DNA of 64,000 nt, from the NCBI RefSeq assembly GCF_000761155.1, contig NZ_CP009533.1, positions 3,357,001-3,421,000 of the forward strand, written 5' to 3'. This DNA is from Pseudomonas rhizosphaerae (GTDB taxonomy: Bacteria > Pseudomonadota > Gammaproteobacteria > Pseudomonadales > Pseudomonadaceae). The notes beneath the pieces were generated by a model. That model did not search any database. It saw only the letters and a program-made list of their open reading frames with translations, and was not told where the DNA came from. Shown here piece by piece: positions 18,833 to 27,401 of the stretch. Each line of letters begins with the position of its first letter. Position 1 is the stretch's first letter. The position numbers were made by a program, and so were the translations under genes.

Positions 18833-19297
18833 ATGGCCGGAGACATTCACCTTGTACCCTTATCCCCGCAAGCAGTGACCTTGCTGGAGCAGATCTACAA
18901 GATCACCGGCAAATTCGACCTCGTGTTTGCCGGAGTTGCCAAGCCATGGAAACCGATGTCCGAGAACACGGTGAACGCTGCGTTGAGGACGATGGGCTAC
19001 GACGGTAAGGTGGACATCTGCGGCCACGGCTTTCGCTCCATGGCGTGCAGCGCACTGATCGAGTCCGGATTGTGGTCGGAGACGGCCATCGAGCGCCAGA
19101 TGAGCCATAAGGAGCGCAACAATGTGCGCGCCGCGTATATCCACAAGGCCGAGTTCCTTAAGGAGCGCCGGATGATTATGATTTAGTAGAGCCGGTTTCT
19201 GGAGGCGAACCGCGAGGACCATGTGACGCCGAATGAATTTGCCAAGCGGTTGGGTGAGAACGTCACGCGCATTTGCACTGCTAGGTGGGCCGAGTAG
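18833..19297 (+). pseudogene. P4-type integrase C-terminal fragment with stop codons (module 2)
   Basis: Near-identical to 12970-13433 but without the frameshift: reads MAGDIHLVPLSPQAVTLLEQ through HGFRSMACSAL, QMSHKERN and AAYIHKAEFL, then ends at TAG 19184-19186. At this point module 1 encodes Trp-Cys and reads on, whereas here there are two consecutive stops, after which homology continues to 19297. The N-terminal two thirds of the integrase are absent. The catalytic HxxR, His and Tyr residues are visible, but Arg I is not. Confidence 0.85.
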
Positions 19298-20226
19298 CCC
19301 GCCGCCCCACCGCTACAAACCCGCTGTGAAGTTACACGCCGCGCCGCATGAAGCTCCTCCTCGCGGGTCCTTTTAAACGGGGCTGCAAAGCCGCCTCGAT
19401 TAAAAGGACCAAACCGTAGAGAAAAACAGCTGGCACAGCTTAGCGTCTGTGGAAAATCAGTATTGCCCACCGGGGGATAGTTTTATCCACAGGCGCTAAT
19501 TATCTGAGTTCAGGCCGCTTGACGACTCTTGTCCACAGGCGTAAACCAGAAATTGCAAGCGCTGCTGAAGCAGCAAAATGTGGCCGGAAACCTGAAAGGT
19601 CACGCCCCTCGTGAGGCGGTTCATCCCAAGTACGATTCGCGTCCGGTAGCTCGTACGGTCACTACCCATGTGATGGATGCCTCCTCAACATCGTTGCCAC
19701 TGCGGCAACCACCCTACCCTTCTGCCCAGCAGCAACCTACCCGCTTGGCCGTTTCGTGTGCGCCAACCCTTTGCCCGTCTCTTTCTCCAGGAAAGAGACG
19801 GGCACTCAAACCACTGCTGCAGCCCATATAGAACGGGGCTTTGCCGCAATTCTCCTCGTGACAATCGGCGTGACAAACACCGAAGTCACCAGCAACAGCG
19901 ATGTAGATGATGGTGACGCAGACCAAGGAATGGACTGCACCTGACTGACAGTCAGACATGCCCCGGTCATTGCATTGCTGCGTTCACCAGGCTCACGATC
20001 TTCAGGCGTTGGTTTAGTCAGCCAGCACTGCCTCCACCGGTCCACCGGTAACGGTGTTAAGGAGGCCAGATCATGAGATGCCTTTGCTCCCGGACGTAAG
20101 GAGCCGCCAGTCCCGCGTAGTGGACATCCCCACAGGTCGCAGGGGCCTTGATCCCTGATAACTCTCAACACTCCTGGCGGGATGACGGGGGGCGAGGATC
20201 GGAGATCGGAAGATGAGGTGACCGAC
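19298..20226. other. Conserved non-coding block of module 2
   Basis: Counterpart of 13434-14294. It holds a perfect DnaA-box match TTATCCACA (19493-19501), a second related TTGTCCACA near 19529, and a hairpin absent from module 1: GGTCCTTTTAA (19366-19376) with TTAAAAGGACC (19400-19410). A frame open in module 1 is cut here by TGA near 19944, arguing against coding. Confidence 0.5.
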
Positions 20227-21206
20227 ATGGCATTGGTGGGTAGACGCAATGGCCGCAATTTCGGCTACGGCAGGCAACTGAGCTAGCAGGGCCGCAGGCG
20301 TTGAAAGAGATGTTCAGCGGCGGCCACTACGGCACGGTCAAGGCACACTGTGATCGGTGGCAGACATTCGTGAAGTGGTGCCGCTCAGAACAGGGGCCCG
20401 GCATCAATGATTCGCGGCAGATTGATCGAGAGATCTTGGTAGATTACGCAGCGTACCTGCGCGACCTGATTATGCGCAGTGACCTTGCTGTCAGCACCGC
20501 ACAAAACCGCCTATCCAGCGTTAACAGGACCCTGGCAGCGCTTCGCGGTGATCAGTACGTGACATTGCCCAGTCCGAGCAAGGCTTTGGGTATGCAGCGC
20601 ACCGGGGTTCGACAGTCGGTGCCGCAGGGCCAAGACCGCGAACAGGTTAAACAGATCGTCGATGTGCTTTGCCGCCATCATCAACTACGGGCCGCCGCGA
20701 TTGTCTTGTTGGGGCGAGCTACCGACATGCGCTTGCGTGAGACCATCCTAGCCGGCTTGCTACGGCTGAGCCGTGAGGCTAACGGCCTAGGCAGGATCAA
20801 CATCCAGGATGGCACCAAAGGCGGCCGAGCTGGCGCCTCAGCTCCACGATGGATTGCGGTGGACCACCATACTCAAGACGCACTTGGGTTTGCACGGCAG
20901 GTGTCGCCTAGTGTTAGCCGTAGCCTGATTGCGCCAGACGAAAGCTATCTGAATGTTCTGCAGGAAATCGTCCGCCCAGCACGGGACATCCTGCATGCGC
21001 ACAACCTCAAAGGCTTTCATGAGCTAAGGGCGGCGTACGCATGTGAACGCTATGAGCAAATCGCCCAACACCCCGCGCCCATCAACGGCGGCCAATGTTG
21101 CCAGGTAGATGGGAAACTTGATCATGAAGCTCGGAGACAGATCAGCTATGTGCTGGCGCACGGGCTTATCGATGTGGTCGCGGCCTACATTGGACGACGC
21201 ATATGA
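20227..21206 (+). pseudogene. Integrase-domain tyrosine recombinase with 5' frameshift
   Basis: Begins MALVGRRNGRNFGYGRQLS at ATG 20227, then one base is missing relative to module 1 (AGCT-AGCAGG versus AGTTATGCCGG, about 20284), producing a TAG. The correct frame continues from about 20285 for 300 residues. Catalytic residues are all visible: Arg I in ATDMRLRE, HELR, the second His in YVLAHGL, and Tyr in VVAAYIGRR. A TTG at 20301 could start a protein missing the first 25 or so residues, so residual activity is not excluded. It is followed by a coupled fragment (ATGA at 21203). Confidence 0.8.
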
Positions 21207-21346
21207 GTAAGCCATTCGATATGGAACTGTTCTTGGCTGCGGTGCTGACGGGATCGTACGCAACGCGGCAGCGCCATTTACGGCAAGCAAAGCACATCCA
21301 AGCGGAGATATCTGAACGCTGGCAGCTAGAAATACCTTGGGGTTGA
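21203..21346 (+). CDS. 47-residue N-terminal fragment of a second recombinase
   Basis: The ATG overlaps the recombinase stop (ATGA). The product starts MSKPFDMELFLAAVLTGSYA, continues with basic helices and ends RWQLEIPWG at TGA 21344-21346. It resembles the start of a tyrosine recombinase N-terminal domain (paired recombinase genes are common in such elements), but everything after residue 47 is gone. Probably non-functional. Confidence 0.5.
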   Translation: MSKPFDMELFLAAVLTGSYATRQRHLRQAKHIQAEISERWQLEIPWG

Positions 21347-22053
21347 AAGAAAAAGCATGTTGTTTGATTTCTCAACCATTGACTAGCGAGACCATGCAAG
21401 GCGACTCGATATTACTACTTGCTAACAGTGCGGCTGCTGGCTCGTCGTTTAGAAATAGCATGGGTCTTCAAGTGCTAAGAAGATCTGACTTTAACGACCG
21501 ACCGCAACCGACCCATAACGGACATTAACGGGTGAATCTCTATACCTAGTGACGGCGCGCATATCGACCATTATCTTTGATGACTGGGCCATTGCTCAAC
21601 AACGTTTTTCGCGATCCAACCGTTCATCAATCACTCGATCGTCAAGCGCGATAGCTTAGAGAAGCGCACGAAGGACGTCGGCGTCGACAACGCGAAGCTC
21701 TATCGGTGGATCAAGCGGCTTCGTAATTGGCATGAGGTGCTAGCGCTGATTCCCCGTGAAAGCTGGTACCGCTGATCTCGACCCAAGTGCGTGAGCAGGA
21801 CGATCGATCTGAAAACAATGTTTTATTGCTATGCAATAACATATTTGTTATGTGACGCCGCCTGATTCTATGGAGCTTGCCCTCCAGTGGCTGCATAGCC
21901 CTGGCGTCAAATCGACCCTTGCTTACCACAGATCAGTACCTCCGCAGGCCATAGCTTGCGGACATTAGGAGCTTTTATGACAAGCGCTTCAGCCTCATTC
22001 GCTTTTCTCACAGCCCTGGCCGCCCAGACCTTTCGGCTTTACAACCTGGGAGC
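21347..22053. other. Decayed stretch with transposase scrap
   Basis: No intact gene. 21655-21777 reads LEKRTKDVGVDNAKLYRWIK then RLRNWHEVLALIPRESWYR and a stop, which looks like a helix-turn-helix plus linker from a Mu/TnsB-type transposase-integrase N-terminal region (weak). A palindrome ATAACA-TATT-TGTTAT lies at 21836-21851. 21977-22053 has a signal-peptide-like frame beginning MTSASASFAFLTALAAQTF. Confidence 0.4.
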
Positions 22054-22254
22054 TCGACCATCACCCTAGGCGAATTGAGCGCTTCAGGTCAGGCGGGCGT
22101 AGAACTTCACACCGAGAATGTACTGACATCCGTCGATGTGCTGGGCGAGGATCAGGTTGAGGGAAAAAGCGTGATGAATAGCTGGCAGTTGCTGGGCCAG
22201 ATGCCTGGTATCCGAATAGCGGAGACAGGCCGGGGGGCCGGGTCAGGTACCCCC
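22054..22254 (+). pseudogene. TonB-dependent receptor plug-domain remnant
   Basis: In one frame: STITLGELSASGQAGVELHT, then ENVLTSVDVLGEDQVEGKSV and NSWQLLGQMPGIRIAETGRG AGSGT split here for length. The pattern of a TonB receptor TonB-box/plug start (VDVLG..QVEG..V.NSW.LLGQMPGI) is clear. A signal-peptide-like frame lies just upstream in another frame, and nothing of the barrel follows. This is a fragment of a receptor gene captured or left in the island. Confidence 0.6.
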
Positions 22255-22558
22255 AAGCTTGCGAGCAGTGCCTTGCTTAGCTCAGCAAGCACGCAAAGCA
22301 AGGCTTGCCAAAAATACTGTATGTACATACAGCAAATACTCATGACGTGGGTGACCCGCGAGAGGGCCCGGCAGCCCACTTCCGCAAACCTGGAGGAAAG
22401 CGTAAAAACGCTGGATGGCATTTTGCATCCACCCGTGTAGCTGTATAATTTTCACCACCGCCACAGAATCACCGGCGATCGAGAAGGTCAAATTATTCCA
22501 AATAATCTGAACCTCAAGGAAATTATATAACTGCTTTAATATTTAAGTGATACCTCCA

Positions 22559-23668
22559 ATGCCGATACGGAAAAGGATTGCCCAGCTACTCAAAGGAAAC
22601 CCAGGGCTGAAAGCTCGCGATATTGCGAAAGCTCTGGAGTGCGACCGGAAAGAGGTAACTAAATGCTTATACGACCATCTAGATGTTTTTGTCCAGGATG
22701 ATAATTTCGTATGGCAGCTAAAGAAGGATGCAAGTTTTGTTTTGGAGTTTACCTCTACAGGGACATGGATAACCCAAGAACACTTTGAGAAGTCACTCTT
22801 AAAGTCCGGATCACCGCTAGATGCTATTCATGGGCATGTAGTATTAAAAATTCAGAAGGAACGAAAAGTCCTTCTTTGTGCAGCCGCGCGAATCCTAGCG
22901 CTTGCCAATCAACTGATTTTTTCAAAAAAAACAGTTGAAATTGATTTCACAGAGAACAAGTCGACGCTCTCTTACTTGAATCGATCGGGCTTTATCGATC
23001 GGCTGGATCGGGCGGTTAAAGTTCTTCCTCGCCGACCGCCTACCTCGGCAGCCCAACAGTACAAAGCCAATAATGCTGGATTGGTAGAGCTGCTAGAGAT
23101 CAAGCCTAGCAGCAGCGATAACCCAGCGAATGAGAGCGTACCTGAGAGTATCAAGCACAGCTTCGTCGAGGCGTTTGGCGTGCAACATGCCAATAAGCTG
23201 TTTACCCTCGTCAGCGAGTTTGTGGGCAATGTAGAGGAACATTCAGACACCCAAATACCTGGGTTTGCCGGGCTACAAAGCTACAGACGTAACGGTTCAA
23301 CGTGCCTGGTGGCGGTGATTTCGGATTCAGGCAAAGGTATCTGCGCGACACTACGCCCTGCGCTTGATGTGCATTTTCCTGAGATAGCCAACCAGTTCCC
23401 AGGCTCGCAAAAAAACTCAGACCCTATGTTGATTATTCATGCGATGAGATATAGAGGGCTGAGCAGACTGGGCAAAGGCAGGGGTGCCGGCTTGAATGCT
23501 AGCCAATATCAAGCGGAGAAGTTGAATGCTACGATTAAAATCAGGCAGCAAAATTTTTCTGTAGCGCTTACTTTCAAAAATCAGGGCCTTCATGGTCATG
23601 AGTGGTCCTTAGACTTACCGAAACTTTCGGGAACACATATTGTCTTCGAATTTACTCTTGACATTTAA
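22559..23668 (+). CDS. GHKL (histidine-kinase-like) ATPase with N-terminal winged helix
   Basis: About 369 residues. Residues 5-55 look like a winged helix-turn-helix (PGLKARDIAKALECDRKEVT). The C-terminal half carries a GHKL ATPase fold: N-box LVSEFVGNVEEHSD (about residue 220), G1 box VISDSGKGI (about 255) and G2 box GRGAGLNASQ (about 307), ending GTHIVFEF. No His-phosphoacceptor, sensor or membrane segment is seen, so it is not an ordinary sensor kinase. The next gene, 24 bases on, encodes a STAS-like/wHTH protein. ATG at 22559 is chosen over an in-frame GTG at 22547; neither has a clear ribosome site. AT-rich, foreign-looking. Confidence 0.75.
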   Translation: MPIRKRIAQLLKGNPGLKARDIAKALECDRKEVTKCLYDHLDVFVQDDNFVWQLKKDASFVLEFTSTGTWITQEHFEKSLLKSGSPLDAIHGHVVLKIQKERKVLLCAAARILALANQLIFSKKTVEIDFTENKSTLSYLNRSGFIDRLDRAVKVLPRRPPTSAAQQYKANNAGLVELLEIKPSSSDNPANESVPESIKHSFVEAFGVQHANKLFTLVSEFVGNVEEHSDTQIPGFAGLQSYRRNGSTCLVAVISDSGKGICATLRPALDVHFPEIANQFPGSQKNSDPMLIIHAMRYRGLSRLGKGRGAGLNASQYQAEKLNATIKIRQQNFSVALTFKNQGLHGHEWSLDLPKLSGTHIVFEFTLDI

Positions 23669-23692
23669 GATATTTCTGGTTAAACTGAAGAA

Positions 23693-24253
23693 ATGAACGA
23701 GAATATTAGAATTATAGACCTTCGGGATTTCACGGACGGAAGCAACCCCTACGGTACAGCTAGGGGTAGGAAGGCTCATGCTCAATTAATTGATTTTATT
23801 GATTCAAAGATGAAATCAAAAACAATTGGTATATCCCTCAAGAGAATTGAAGGCGCTGACATTTCCTTTCTCCGTGAATGTTTAATCTACACCTTTAAAC
23901 GATACGCTAAACAGATAGCGTTTTTTGTTAGAGATATTGCAGATGAAGACATAATCGACAATCTAAATGGTGCAGCTTTATCAGGTGACTACATAGTTAC
24001 GTGCTGGACCAGCAACAAATGCTTCTTCGTCGGCCCTAAACCATCCGAGTCCAGCAGAGCCCTTCTGGACGCCGTTACCCAGAAGCGATCAGCGACCACT
24101 GTCCAAATCGCCCAAGCTCTAGATATGAGCGTTCAGAACGCTAGCACCCGCCTCAAACGTCTATCCGAGGACGGCTTCTTGGTGAGAGCTGAGATGACCG
24201 CTGAAAGCGGCGGGAAAGAGTTCGTCTACCACGTGATTGGCAATTCTGCTTAA
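23693..24253 (+). CDS. STAS-like (DUF4325-type) protein with C-terminal winged helix
   Basis: A 186-residue protein. The first 100 residues resemble the DUF4325 STAS-like domain (IRIIDLRDFTDG...GRKAHAQLIDFI...ISFLRECL), an anti-sigma-antagonist-like fold often paired with GHKL ATPases. Residues 120-180 form a MarR-like winged helix (TTVQIAQALDMSVQNASTRL, then LKRLSEDGFLVRAEM). Together with the preceding ATPase this looks like a DNA-linked partner-switch pair resembling SpoIIAB/SpoIIAA logic (inference). AT-rich compared with the flanking core. Confidence 0.7.
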   Translation: MNENIRIIDLRDFTDGSNPYGTARGRKAHAQLIDFIDSKMKSKTIGISLKRIEGADISFLRECLIYTFKRYAKQIAFFVRDIADEDIIDNLNGAALSGDYIVTCWTSNKCFFVGPKPSESSRALLDAVTQKRSATTVQIAQALDMSVQNASTRLKRLSEDGFLVRAEMTAESGGKEFVYHVIGNSA

Positions 24254-24365
24254 ATGGGTTGCTTTATCGAGAAAATGAGGTATGCTCTTGCCGTGTCTCT
24301 TTTTTTGAGTTCTGGTTAAACCGGATCATTGATTGAGATGGGTACGGTGACTAGGAGGACCCTGC

Positions 24366-24722
24366 ATGAAAGCGCACTACGAGATTCACGAGTCGAAAAA
24401 TGGCGAAATGCGCTTTCAGCTCAAAGACCCCAAAGGAATGGTGATCCTCTCCAGCACCGTGTACACCAGTCGGGCCAGCTGCGGTAAGGGAATTGAGTCC
24501 TGTCGTGAGCACTCTCCATTCGACCGGTTCTACAGCAGGAGCGAGACAGGGGAGCATTCATTTAGCTTGAGGTCGTCCAACAACAGGATCATCGGCCACG
24601 GAGGCAAGCAAGCCACCGCTAATGATCGGGACGCAGTGATTTCAGCAGTTAAGAAATATGCGCCGACAGCGCAAATCGTCAACTACAGCGAAGAAGGAGA
24701 GGGAAAATGTAAAGCCACCTGA
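24366..24722 (+). CDS. YegP-like protein with two DUF1508 repeats
   Basis: A 118-residue cytosolic protein with two copies of the DUF1508/YegP unit: residues 1-55 (YEIHESKNGEMRFQLKDPKG, then MVILSSTVYTSRASCGKGIE) and 58-115 (FYSRSETGEHSFSLRSSNNR, then IIGHGG and a second helix ending NYSEE). The ATG at 24366 follows AGGAGG. Molecular function of the family is unknown. It stands immediately before the ubiquitin-like operon. After its TGA the same reading frame stays open to 24941. Confidence 0.75.
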   Translation: MKAHYEIHESKNGEMRFQLKDPKGMVILSSTVYTSRASCGKGIESCREHSPFDRFYSRSETGEHSFSLRSSNNRIIGHGGKQATANDRDAVISAVKKYAPTAQIVNYSEEGEGKCKAT

Positions 24723-24941
24723 CCGAAGAAAAACTTCGTAGATGAGATACCGGAAAGCGAGTGCAATCGCCGTACGGTGGAGTGGAATGCTTCAAGCGAA
24801 CAACAGTATTCCCATGTTCCGCACATCAGTCAAGCATCGACTGCAGAACTTCTCAGCTACGGCAATGAACTGGATCGCCCCTCGGCGACCCGAAGCCGCT
24901 ATGCGCGGAATTCAAAGGAAATACTGAAATATGAACACTGA
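24723..24941 (+). other. Open stretch in frame with YegP-like gene, overlaps E2 start
   Basis: Directly after the TGA at 24720-24722 the same frame runs 72 codons to a TGA overlapping the E2 gene by 11 bases. The translation (KNFVDEIPESECNRRTVEWN, then ASSEQQYSHVPHISQASTAE) looks protein-like rather than random, yet contains no ATG; the only in-frame GTG is at 24777. It may be a small operon gene with a non-standard start, a gene fused to yegP by mutation, or a chance open frame. Confidence 0.3.
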
Positions 24942-26022
24942 AAATCAGCATCATCAACACCATATCACCGTTCAAATTGCTGGCGATGACCTGCAGTTCC
25001 GTCCGGTTCATCTGGAAGATCGCACTCCCACTGGAGCGCAAATTGCGGCGGCGGCAGACTTCACGCCTGATCAATTGCCGGTCATCCTCCAACTGCTGCC
25101 CTCGGGGGCTCTTGAAGACATTCGCCCGGACGAGATTGCCAAGATCACTGATGACCTGAACCGTTTCATCGTGGTCGAGTCGGATCGGAAATACCTTCTG
25201 ACCGTGGATGGCGCCCGATTTGAATGGCCATGTCACCATATCTCCGGTCAAACCATCCGCATCCTGGCGGACATCGCAGACAACAAGCGGCTGCTGCTCG
25301 AACGTGAAGACGAAGCTGACAAAGATATCGAGAACAACGAGTTCGTTGACTTGGACGAGCCGGGGGTCGAGCGCTTCATCACCCGTAAAGCCATCTGGAA
25401 GCTGAATGTCCAGGGTGTGGTTTACGAGTTCGAGACGCACACGGTGAGCGTTGGTGAGGCCATGATCAAAGCCAAACTCGATACGAACCAAGCCTGGCAG
25501 ATCTTCCTCATGGTCAGTGACCAGCCGAAGAAGGAGCTCACCATCAATGACGTGATCGATCTGCGCGCCCCAGGTATCGAGAAGCTTCGGTTGACTCAAA
25601 AGGACGTAAGTAACGGCGAGGTCCCGCAGGTACCACGCCGTGAGTTCAGTCTGCTGCCAAAGGACGAGCAGTATCTGAACGCGGCGGGCCATCAATGGGA
25701 AACCCGCTTGAACACTGACGGTGGTCGCTGGCTGGTGATCAACGACTACCAACTTCCTCCTGGTTACTCCCACGCAATGGTTCAGCTGGCACTGAACGTG
25801 CCGGCTGGCTATCCAGCCGCAATGCTCGACATGTTCTACGTCCATCCAGCAGTGCGACTGGCGAACGGGGCAGAGATCGCTCAGACCCAAATGGTGGGCC
25901 ACATCGATGGCGTCAAGTTCCAAGGCTGGTCCCGTCACCGGGCTTGGAATCCGGCAACGGACAACATCACCACCCAACTCGCGATGGCAGACGGTTGCAT
26001 CATGAAGGAGGTAGGCCTGTGA
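24931..26022 (+). CDS. Triple ubiquitin-like domain fused to prokaryotic E2 (Multi_ubiq + Prok-E2_E)
   Basis: 363 residues. Residues 11-80, 86-157 and 158-235 are three diverged copies of a beta-grasp Multi_ubiq unit, visible from repeated patterns such as VQIAGDDLQF / LTVDGARFEW / LNVQGVVYEF at the starts and DEPGVERF / RAPGIEKLRL at the ends. Residues 245-363 match the E2 family E: LPPGYSHAMVQLALNVPAGY, then DMFYVHP and QGWSRHRAWNP. The only cysteine in the E2 part (ADGCIMKEV) is seven residues from the C-terminus, not at a normal E2 active site. Its stop overlaps the next start (GTGA). This is the modifier/carrier of a ubiquitin-like conjugation operon. Confidence 0.85.
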   Translation: MNTENQHHQHHITVQIAGDDLQFRPVHLEDRTPTGAQIAAAADFTPDQLPVILQLLPSGALEDIRPDEIAKITDDLNRFIVVESDRKYLLTVDGARFEWPCHHISGQTIRILADIADNKRLLLEREDEADKDIENNEFVDLDEPGVERFITRKAIWKLNVQGVVYEFETHTVSVGEAMIKAKLDTNQAWQIFLMVSDQPKKELTINDVIDLRAPGIEKLRLTQKDVSNGEVPQVPRREFSLLPKDEQYLNAAGHQWETRLNTDGGRWLVINDYQLPPGYSHAMVQLALNVPAGYPAAMLDMFYVHPAVRLANGAEIAQTQMVGHIDGVKFQGWSRHRAWNPATDNITTQLAMADGCIMKEVGL

Positions 26023-27401
26023 AAGCCCATTCTCGTCTGGTGCTGACGGACGAGATCCATACCTCGCTTCGGGAACACCTGTTCCCGGGCGACGGTAAGG
26101 AAGCCGCAGCCATCCTCATTTGCACTTGCTCGCTTGGCAGCAACCTGAAACTTCTCAGCCAAGAGCTGATTTTGGTACCGCACAAGGAGTGCTCAGTCCG
26201 TACTCCTGACTCACTCACCTGGCCAGGCAAGTACCTAGAGGACGCCATCGATAGAGCGCTCGTGGGCGCGCGCTCAATCATTTTGGTCCACTCCCATCCT
26301 GGCGGTTTGTACGAGTTCTCTTGGGTCGACGATGCGAGCGATGCCAGCACTATGGTTTCGCTAGCTCAGGGGGTGGAGTCCATTCACGGCTCGGCCATCA
26401 TGGTGCCGTGCGGAGCTATGCGCGCGCGCATTTATCATCCTGACCAAACGTGCGAAGACATTGAGCTGGTCACGGTCCCCGGAGACACGATCCTTTTCTG
26501 GTCGAACGACGCGGAAGAGCACCTAACGCCTCCTATGGCATTTACTTCGCAGATGACCCACGCACTCCAGCGACTGACGGTCGCGGTGATTGGGGTCTCA
26601 GGCACCGGCTCGATCGTCGCGGAGCAAGTGACCCGCTTGGGGTTTGGCAAAGTCATCCTGGTTGATCATGACCATGTTGAAGAGAAAAACCTTAATCGTA
26701 TCCTCAACTCGACTATCGCCGATGCCCAGTCAAAACGCCCTAAAGTTGAGATGTTTGCAGAGGCCATCGAGCGGATCCGTGGCCCCAACGTCGCCGAGCC
26801 AATTAACAACTCGGTGCTCTCGCGCGAAGCTGTTTTAGCGGTAGCTAACGCTGATGTCATTTTTTGCTGCGTCGATACGCACCAAGGCCGGATGATCTGT
26901 GATCTGATGGCATCATGCTTCCTAACGCCATTGTTCGACGTAGGGGTAAAAATTCCTACCCGTCCCACCGAGTCAGATGGGAGAGCAATTCACGACGTTC
27001 AGGGGCGAATTGACTACGTCAAGCCAGGCGGCGCCACACTGGCCGACCGTAAAATCTACACCCCAGACTCGCTCTACGCTGAGGCACTGCGGAGCACTAA
27101 CCCCAACGCACATCGTGATCAAGTGGAGCATGGCTACATCTCCGGTGTTCAGGAAGAAGCCCCTTCTGTGATCACGCTGAACATGCGAGCAGCCAGTGCT
27201 TGCGTGAACGAGTTCATTGCCCGGGCGTTCCCGTTTCGCGAAGAACACAACTCCAAATATGCCCAAACAAATTTCACGCTGTCTGGGTGCCTGGAGGACT
27301 TCGAACACGAGGACTCATTCAGAAAAGCGCCTAACCCTAAACTGGCGCAAGGAGGGAAAGAACCCCTTCTGGGGCTGCCTGACCTCGGAGTACGGCCATG
27401 A
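26019..27401 (+). CDS. JAB deubiquitinase-like / ThiF-type E1 fusion
   Basis: 460 residues from GTG 26019, which is preceded by AAGGAGG and overlaps the E2 stop. Residues 1-150 are a JAB/MPN metalloprotease with an intact JAMM motif: KEAAAILIC (Glu), then HSHPGGLYEFSWVDD, which is HxH-x7-S-x2-D. From about residue 180 follows a ThiF/E1 Rossmann adenylation domain: VAVIGVSGTGSIVAEQVTRL (glycine-rich ATP loop), LVDHDHVEEKNLNR and CCVDTHQGR. The usual Cys-x2-Cys or catalytic Cys region after the RIDYVKPG segment reads GGATLADRK here, with no Cys. It presumably processes and adenylates the Ubl. Confidence 0.87.
   Translation: MKAHSRLVLTDEIHTSLREHLFPGDGKEAAAILICTCSLGSNLKLLSQELILVPHKECSVRTPDSLTWPGKYLEDAIDRALVGARSIILVHSHPGGLYEFSWVDDASDASTMVSLAQGVESIHGSAIMVPCGAMRARIYHPDQTCEDIELVTVPGDTILFWSNDAEEHLTPPMAFTSQMTHALQRLTVAVIGVSGTGSIVAEQVTRLGFGKVILVDHDHVEEKNLNRILNSTIADAQSKRPKVEMFAEAIERIRGPNVAEPINNSVLSREAVLAVANADVIFCCVDTHQGRMICDLMASCFLTPLFDVGVKIPTRPTESDGRAIHDVQGRIDYVKPGGATLADRKIYTPDSLYAEALRSTNPNAHRDQVEHGYISGVQEEAPSVITLNMRAASACVNEFIARAFPFREEHNSKYAQTNFTLSGCLEDFEHEDSFRKAPNPKLAQGGKEPLLGLPDLGVRP

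Noticed and set aside
21836..21851. Zur or Fur operator in front of the receptor remnant
   Set aside because: The palindrome ATAACA-TATT-TGTTAT has the half-sites in the opposite orientation from the Zur consensus and does not match Fur; kept only as an unexplained palindrome.
24742..24927. ATG-started 61-codon frame before the E2 gene
   Set aside because: Its translation looks random; the frame continuing from the YegP-like gene across the same bases looks more protein-like.
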